Below, in pieces: positions 52,801-61,400 of a stretch of 64,000 bases of DNA (position 1 is its first letter; every line of letters begins with the position of its first letter). A model generated the notes under the pieces. The model searched no databases. It was not told the DNA's origin and saw nothing but the letters and a program-made list of their open reading frames with translations. The translations under genes and the position numbers were made by a program. The stretch is from Apteryx mantelli (Eukaryota > Chordata > Aves > Apterygiformes > Apterygidae): NCBI RefSeq assembly GCF_036417845.1, contig NC_089981.1, forward strand, positions 62,833,268 to 62,897,267, given 5' to 3'.

Positions 52801-55800
52801 GTAAGTCTTGCAGACTTTCAGTCAAGTGCTTTACAACTGTGAATATTCTTTGTATTGCAGGATGCTGTGGAAAGTTTTAAACATGCTGTAAAGCTCCTGA
52901 TCACCTCAGCAAGAACCCTACCTAATACATTTGAGGCTGCAGAAATGTATTATCTTATAGGCCTGTGTTATATGGAGCATGTAAATTTATTGCAGGTTAG
53001 TATCAGTTATATACACTGTATTAGTCTTTGAATTTACTGTCTGTAAGCAACAGCTATGAAAACTGAGTAAAGGATTTTAATATTTTAAACAGTCTCCACT
53101 GCCCTTAACAAATTTTTTTGCTCATGACGTACAGCAGACTGTCTTGCAAGTTTGTGAATCACTTTTCTAGCGCTAATGTTATAATTTGCTGTCATTCTGA
53201 TGGAACAGAAAACAACATGAATTTCTTACCTGTGTATCAATGTTTTCACAGATGCTATAGACAAAAAACTGTACTCATGCAGGCGTATGAATGGTTTAGT
53301 GAATTGGCACTAAACTTGGACAAGAGGATTCCTGGAATATTTTCTTAGTTATGGCACTGATTGCATAATTGTTTTCTATATTACTGTTCTTCAAAACAGC
53401 CCTAATAGGTTCCATTTGTCCTTTATCTGATGTATAATACTTTTAAAAAAATAAACTATATTACCTAAGAAAAATATATTTATCTAGTTTTAGTAAAATA
53501 AATACTTTTAACTATATTGGCTTTCAAGAAAGAAGTCTCCATATTGAAAGCCTATCAGTGAGCTTTGTGTAATGTCCAATGTGGGTTCGTGCCAGTGTTT
53601 CTATTTCAGTATTTTAGTAAATGTGTTTCAGTTGTTGATTGGCTAAAAGGCTCAAGGTTGAAACTAGAAACATTTGAAATATCAGAATTTCATAGGCCAA
53701 GAGAACATTTCTTGCCTTGTTTGCCTCTAAACCCGACAGTCATAGCTGATATTCTTTTGGAAGAAGGCTGTCAGAAATATCTGAAATGTCTAATGTGGTG
53801 ACACATGACAATTGCAAAAGGTGACTTTCTGTGTCAATATAGGTCTGGTATTACAGCTGTAGATCCCAGAAAAGACCATGACTTTGTAAGCTAATGTGCA
53901 ATGTAGAGGGAAAAACTATCTAGATGGATTTTAAAGGAGTTGCAGGTTTGCCATGTTAGTTCATTGTCCTTTGTAATAAATAACTTCAGTATTTCAGCTC
54001 TTTACAGACAGAAGACCATGTGCTTGGTTAAACCTTTGTAGTCTCACTGAAGAGGTTATTAAATGGGTTAGATTGTACCACACTGTGATTATGATTGTGT
54101 TATATAGGGCATTAAACATTACAAAATTTTTAGTAGCAGTAAACAGATGAAAACAGTAAAAAGCAATGCAGATGTATGTTGGGTTCCAACCGCATAAGTT
54201 GGTAAGGATTATCTGTACAATTCAGTCAGTTAACCAACTGCCTGTGGTTTAAACTACATACAAACGGATCATGTTTAATCCAAATGATATGTCATCCTTT
54301 TAGGCCTGTGACACTTTTAGTATGGCTATCAGACTGCATTCAAATTATCCTGATGCTTTCTATCAGCGAGGGCTGTGTAGAATGCAACTCAGACAAGCTA
54401 AGTGTATCCAAGATTTCAATCAAACGCTTGCGCTTTGTCCATCACATTTCCAGGTAATATAAAGACTCCTGGTAGCTTTTTTTTGTGAGGCACTTTAGGA
54501 TGGATTCAAAGAATGACACATTCTGCATTTATGGGTATACTGCTGTGTAATCTGCCAGCCAGCACTCTATTTATTGCTCATCTTCTTTTTCTCAGAATGT
54601 CAGATAAAAGAATATCAGAACACCTTTTCCATCGTGCTGTAACAAACTGTTTTTGCTTCAAAGCAGTTTCAAAGATTCCCTTTAAGGAATAGTTTGCCCA
54701 TCACTTAGGCTTTTTGTTCAGAATGTGTCTGTCTGTCTAATAGCCTTTCTTTGGATATTGTTTTTTTCAAATCTAAAGACTTTTCCTGCATTTAATTTTT
54801 GGCTCATTTACTCAAACATATATATATATTTTTTGTTTCAATTTTCTTGCTGCTTTTCATTATTATAATTGAGACATCCTACTTTTTTTTCTCTCATATG
54901 AATATGTTTCATAAGATGCATATTTTTTATGAAACTTGTGATTCCTTACTTTTATTTAATGCTTGTCTTAAACCCCGCCCCAGCTTTTTTAGCATTGTAC
55001 CACATCGTTCTGTCTCCATTTCTATAGGCATATATGAGTCGTGCTGTTTACTACGGAAGTAAAGGCAGATACTCTAAGGCAATTCTGAATTGTAATGAGG
55101 CTATCAAAATTCATCCTAACAGTGTGAAAGCTTATTTTTACCGAGGAACTTTGAAGTATCACAATAAGGTGGGAATGTCTGTTACTGTTGTACATTTGAA
55201 TGTAACACACAAGTTATTAAAGTTGGATTCATCTGGGATCAAGAGGGTGTCATGGAACATATGCCAAGACTATGCAGATGCAGGCTGTGCTGGTGGTAGG
55301 AGAAGGGGTCTGTAGCTCCCTTAGAACCTTTGATAATCTATCCTAGTTACCACGTTATTCCTGAATAGTGGTAAAAGCTTTGGAGAATAGTGTTGCTGAT
55401 GGAAGGAAGAAATTTTACTTGATTAACTTTTTGATTTAATTGAACCCTAACTTGATTACTTCCCCTTTGAAGCCACTTTGTTTGTGCTAGTAAAATTAAG
55501 GATTGATTTTGTATTGCGTTAAATGCATATGATGTAAGCAAATACTAAGAATGTTTGGTTTGCCCAAATAGAGCTTCTACAGAAGTGTTCCCACTGAAAA
55601 GGACTGCAGTAACTAGTCCATAGTGAACGTCATGAAATAGTAGGATGTTTTCCAGTGCTGATGAATAAACAAAAATATAAAACTATGAAATTAAATTTCA
55701 CAATAGGCTATTATTTAAGGAAGAATATGTAGTGCTGTGAACTATAATTTATACAAAGTGTTTTTGCATGTGCAGGCATACAAAGTTGCAATTGAAGATC

Positions 55801-58449
55801 TTTCCAAAACTATTGACCTTAACAAATCCTGCATTTTGGCTTATTATAACAGAGCAGTTTGTTATCATCAAATAAAGGATTTCAGAAAGGTACGGTATTC
55901 ATTTTTTCAACATCACATGATTACTCAATTGTTCATAATAGCTGTTATTGACAATTAATCAGAATTTCTGATCTCTTGCAATCTCTTCCTGAATGATTGA
56001 GATGTTCAGGAAATTGTTTTCAAGAATTAGCTTTTTTTTTTTTTTTTTGTCTTTACAGTCATATTAATTACCCTTTGATATCCCTTGAAAAATCTAAGGA
56101 CTAGATCCAGGAGAAGACTATATCAGAATTGCGATTTGATGTACATACAATCCCCATTCACATATTTCAGCTTCTGTTGACTTGCTAGTCAACTGTCCCT
56201 AAATGTTTTTGCTTCCTAGCTTTATTGTATGCCAAAGGCACAAGAGGACACACACAGGCACAGCACAGCTTTGGGCTGTGAAGAAGAGCATGCTGAGTTA
56301 TCTTTTTCATGAGGCCTGTTTTCAGAGGTCAGACTAATTCTCAAGTATATGAGTTCAGATGTCTCAAGTCAAATCGTGACCTTGGGCAAGGACCTTGTGG
56401 TTAATTGAGCAAGAATGATGCAGACAGATAAAGAAAAATAGGAGATTGCAGTAAATGAAATTAAAACCTTAAGATGGGAAAATGATAGTTCCTCCATGGA
56501 TAAGGTACTATAAGTCATTCTTAATCACTCTTCAGAGAAGCCAGTTCAAGTCCTGTCACTGGATACTGCTGAGAAGGGTCTGGCTCAGTCTTCTTTACTC
56601 CCTCCCATCAAATATTTATATACGTTGATAAGATCCCCCCTGAGCCTTCTCTTCTCCAAGTTAAACAGTCCCAGCTCTCTCTACTTCTCTTATGACAGAT
56701 GATCCAAGCCACTAATCATCTTTGTGGCTCTTTGCTGGACTCTCTAGCAGCATGTCTACATCTTGCTTGTACTGGGAAGCCCAGGACTGGACACAGCACT
56801 CCAGATATGGCCTCACCAGTGCTGAGTAGAAGGGAAGGATTGCCTCCCTTGACGTGCTGGCAATGCTTGTCCTAGTGCAGCCCAGTAAGCTGCCGGCCTT
56901 CTTTGCTGCAAGGGCACATTGCTGGCTCACGTCCAGCTTGTTGTCCACCAGGACCCCCAGGTCCTTCTCTGCAAAGCTGCTCTCCAGCCAGTCTGCCCCT
57001 AGCCTGTACTGGTGCATGAGATCATTCCTCCCCAGGGGCAGGACTTCACACTTCCCTTTGTTGAACTTCATGAGGTTCCTAACCACCCATTTTTCCAGCC
57101 TGTCAAGGTCCCTCTGAACAGCAATGCAATGATCTGGTGTAAGTATGAGGGAAGTAGCAGAAAAAGTGTAGTGCAGTATATTATTCACACAAGAAATCTA
57201 TCAGATTTAACAAGAACTGGATTGTTTTCTGTAAAGCTGATTCTAGTTTTCAAAGTGGCAAGAAATAGGACTTCCCTTAAGTGGCTAGTATATGGAATAT
57301 TGCTGTCAAAAACCCTTTTGTGATGTTAGCCCTAAACTGTTCAATTATTCTGTATTATACTGTGTGAGTTCATTCTTCAAGTGAAAAAAACCCCACAAAA
57401 CTATAACTTCTTCAGATCAAGCATTGTTTGAATACTGTTCAGTTTTAATAAACATGTGAATTGAGGCTTTTCCAGTCTACGCTTGACCAAAGCTTAGTTA
57501 ATACAGCTAGTTCTTAGATTTTTCAATAATAATATATTATATTAATGATATTTAATTTAAAAAGTTCTTTACTTTGATATTAAATCCTGATTAATGGATT
57601 TAGAACCATTAAAAAACAAAGTTTTAAATAAAAATGTGGACATAACATTTAGCTGTAGGAGAAATTAAATTTTATTTCTAACTCTGAAATGTATGTAACT
57701 ACAAAAAAGTTTTAATTATGTCAGTATTTAATATATTTGTATTTTCTTTGCTATTGTACTCTGGAAATGGGTATATATGTAATCATAGAGGGCTCCAAAT
57801 ACAGTTAGATCAATCTGCAAACAGTGAAACATTGTCATAGTCAAACTGAAGTCAGTGCATATGCACATGATTTGTAGGAATTTGAAAGTTTGTGTTTTAA
57901 TTTCTAAAGTATCATTGCATCCCCCTGAATAAGTTATTGCTTAAAATACATATTATGTTTTTGTAGGCTTTGAAAGATTATGGAGTTCTTCTTCTGCTTG
58001 AATTGAGTAAGGAAATAGTTTTTAAAGTGTTAATTAATCGTGGACTGCTCTACGTGGAACTTGGTGATTATGCTAATGCATGTGAGGTACTGAGTCCTTC
58101 TTTGTTTACAGGAAACTTGGACTTTTTCTGTCAATTATAATCCATTGCTGATATGAAGACCAATCTGCTGGTTTCTGTTTTCTTCTGAAGTAGTCTGTGC
58201 CCAGTTCTTATTTGCTTAACACCTAATGGCGCTCTGGCAGCGAAGAGTACAAATAAACTGCAGTTTTACTTGTTTTACAACAATTTTATACGGCTAGAGT
58301 TAAGCATGGGAGTTGAACAAAATTTAATAAGCAAGAACCTGATTTTTCTTCTTTTTTAATCTTGAAGTCATTTATGTTGAGTCCAAATGCACACGAACTC
58401 ATAGCAGAAACCTGTGTAAATGGAGGGTTCTGATTAAGTGGGCTTGTTC

Positions 58450-58483
<34 letters not shown>

Positions 58484-61400
58484 CGCACACGCAAATGCCC
58501 ATTTTTGTTGAAAGGGAAGGAAGGTAAAACCCTGAGTTAGTTTTCTTAAATGTAAGAAAAAAGTATGTGATCCTGAAACTGACTCGCAATGTAGGCAACT
58601 CTTTCACTGACTGGGACTCCATCTGGTATAGCAATAGTAAGCTAGAAACCTAACAGTGCTAAACATCACTCTTTCAAACATATGTTTTTTCTTATTTTTG
58701 AAATTTAAATAATTTACATTTTTTAAAAATTTTGAATTTTTCTTTCCTTTAAAGCAAGGGTTTTTTTCTTAGTATAGCTGAGAAAAATGGAGGCATTTGT
58801 TGCCTCCATTGTGGACTAATAACTTTAAACTTTGATATCTTTGTTATGTGATACCAAGAATTTCAGCATAGGCAGTCTAAAAATAGAGTAATACTTCTTA
58901 TTTCCAAATATAGATTGAAAAATGAATATGAATCCCGTTCCAGTGACCCATAAACATCCCATTGGAAATACATACCAAAAGCCCTTTGCAGCTGATAGAC
59001 CCTGCATAGAAATAAATGAAATAGAGCTATTGCTTTATTCATCTCTCTTATGCTTCAAGGATGCAATTGATCAGAATAGTTCAGATAAGAGACTGAGATG
59101 ATGCAAGCTGATGCATAAGGGCAGTAAAAGGACACTGGGGAATTGTGATAATGGGGCAGAACCAGCAGAATCGGCAAACAGTTCTTTGAATGGATTGTAG
59201 AGAAGACAAATTTGCAAAATGGTAGTTGAACAACAGACACAAAAACATTATAGCTAATTTAAAGAAAGAAACAAGGATTTATAAATATGCTTGAGAATGT
59301 CTTGTATGCCAATCAGTTTTGTTAATATGTTATTGCAAGAAGTATGTCTGAATACTTCTTGTTGAATTAGGATATAATTGTTTAAGCATAGATTCATGCT
59401 AATTGAGTTGAGTATATTCCAGTATGAATTGGGTGCACTGGAAGAAACAGGAAAAAGTATGATTTAGTCTACAGAAAAACTGAATTGCTAAATGGAGGTG
59501 CCTGTCCTGGTTGATTCTGTGAAGTGTGGGGTTAACCTCTCAGGGTAGCACCTTTGGTTAAAGTAAACCAAACCTAGTTTTTGGAACTGTGATCCTGCTT
59601 TTGCTTTGCTCTATATACAGAGCAGAGTGAATAGTTTAAATTGCACGTACGAAGAATTGTCTTAGCTTTGTTGGGAATTCTTTGAAAGGCTTTGGTGGAT
59701 TGAAGCAGTGTGTCTCAGTAGTTTTTCAGAGGCAGACCTATTATTTTATGATATTAATTTGAACAAGGAAAAATTGATTTTGTAGCTGTAATTCAGTGGA
59801 TGCATCAGCTAAACTGCTCCTACTACATACTGATTGCTTTCCCATGCAGAGACCTAAAGTGCTTCCTTATTCATAATTGAAATGTTTCTGTCTGATTTTT
59901 AAAAGCACCTGTACACTTTTTTCAGTTGAACTACATGTATCAAAATCGCATACATTTTGACAAATGTTCTGAATGTTAGTAAAAGGAAAAGTTAAAAGTC
60001 TTGAAAACAGTGATTTATAATAAAAGCCCTATTATGAAAGTAACTAGATAATTTTATTACTGGAACAGTTTTATTGAAATTGCATATAGTTAAATATGTT
60101 TTCAATATGTATATTTAAAAATAACAATTTAGGTAAAGTGTTTCTATTAAAAACAAACAAACAATACCTTTTTGGAAAGTTTTATTTCTGGAAATGATGC
60201 CTCTGGTTTCCTGGGAAATACTATGATCTTACATAATTTGAAAGATTTTATTCTATCAAAATCTTGGACATTAAGTATGAAAACAATTTTTACAGTTTAA
60301 TACATTTCCTGTTCTCCTGAAAGTATAATGTAGTGTCAGAAGTCATCTCCCTTTTCGTATAAAAATATAAAGTTGTTTTCCTAAAAACATAATTTTAGGT
60401 GAAGTGAAACAATACAAATTTATATGTTTTAATGTCTTTCTTTTCAGGACTTCAAAGTAGCAACATTGCATAGTCCGTTTGATAGCCAGATCTTCCAAGC
60501 TATTGGAATCTGCTATCACAGGTAAGATAGGTAGTTTTGTTTGATGCAGAGTAGGGACAGGGAGCAATTGCTGAACTTGATGCTCCAGTTCAGCACGTTG
60601 AAAACTGGATATTGAGCACATTGAGAACTGGAAGAAGGGTGAGTGGCTAAGAGGAATGGAAAAAAGAATAAATTATGTATTTTTCAAGTTTAACAACTTA
60701 AAATTAAAATCCCCTTTCTGGAGCTTCTGTTATCCAGCAACTATATGTTCATGGCAGAATCAGAAGGAAATAGGGCAATAAAATAGATCCAAGAGAATGA
60801 CTGAAGAACAAAGAATTATGAGAGGTAAGCAGAGACATAAATCCCCACCCTTGAAGGGGATTGGAAGTAATATAAAGTTGTGTTAGTTTGTTCAGAAATA
60901 GTTAGGATGCAGTTTCTGATTAGATCTGCACTTTGTGCTTTAAAGCAAAGCAAAAGCCTCAGTGGTTTTCCTTGCATGAATTTTTTATTTTGACATTCTG
61001 AAGTATAGTTTCATCAAAATGAAATTTATTCTGAGAGATTAAAGTAAATCTGTTAAGTCATTAAAATAGATACAATGTGGAAGAATTAAGCACATCAGTA
61101 TTTTAGTCTACTTATCATAGTGACAGCTGGAGTCCATAGATGATCGTCTTGCGAAATAGTAACTAAGCTATTAAAATTTCATTTATATCAATGTGTCAGT
61201 TTAGTTTATATCTATTTTATTCTAGAGTTCCTCTGTCATCTATCACTGCAGAACCCTGTTGCTGCTAAGGCAGTGTGGGGATGGATGTATTTAGGATTTT
61301 AGCATCAAAATTCTTGTGTTAGTATGCCTGTTGTCTCACAGTGTCTGTATGGTGCAGAACTAACATAGTAACGCTGAGTCCTGTTTCTAAGAAGAGGACA

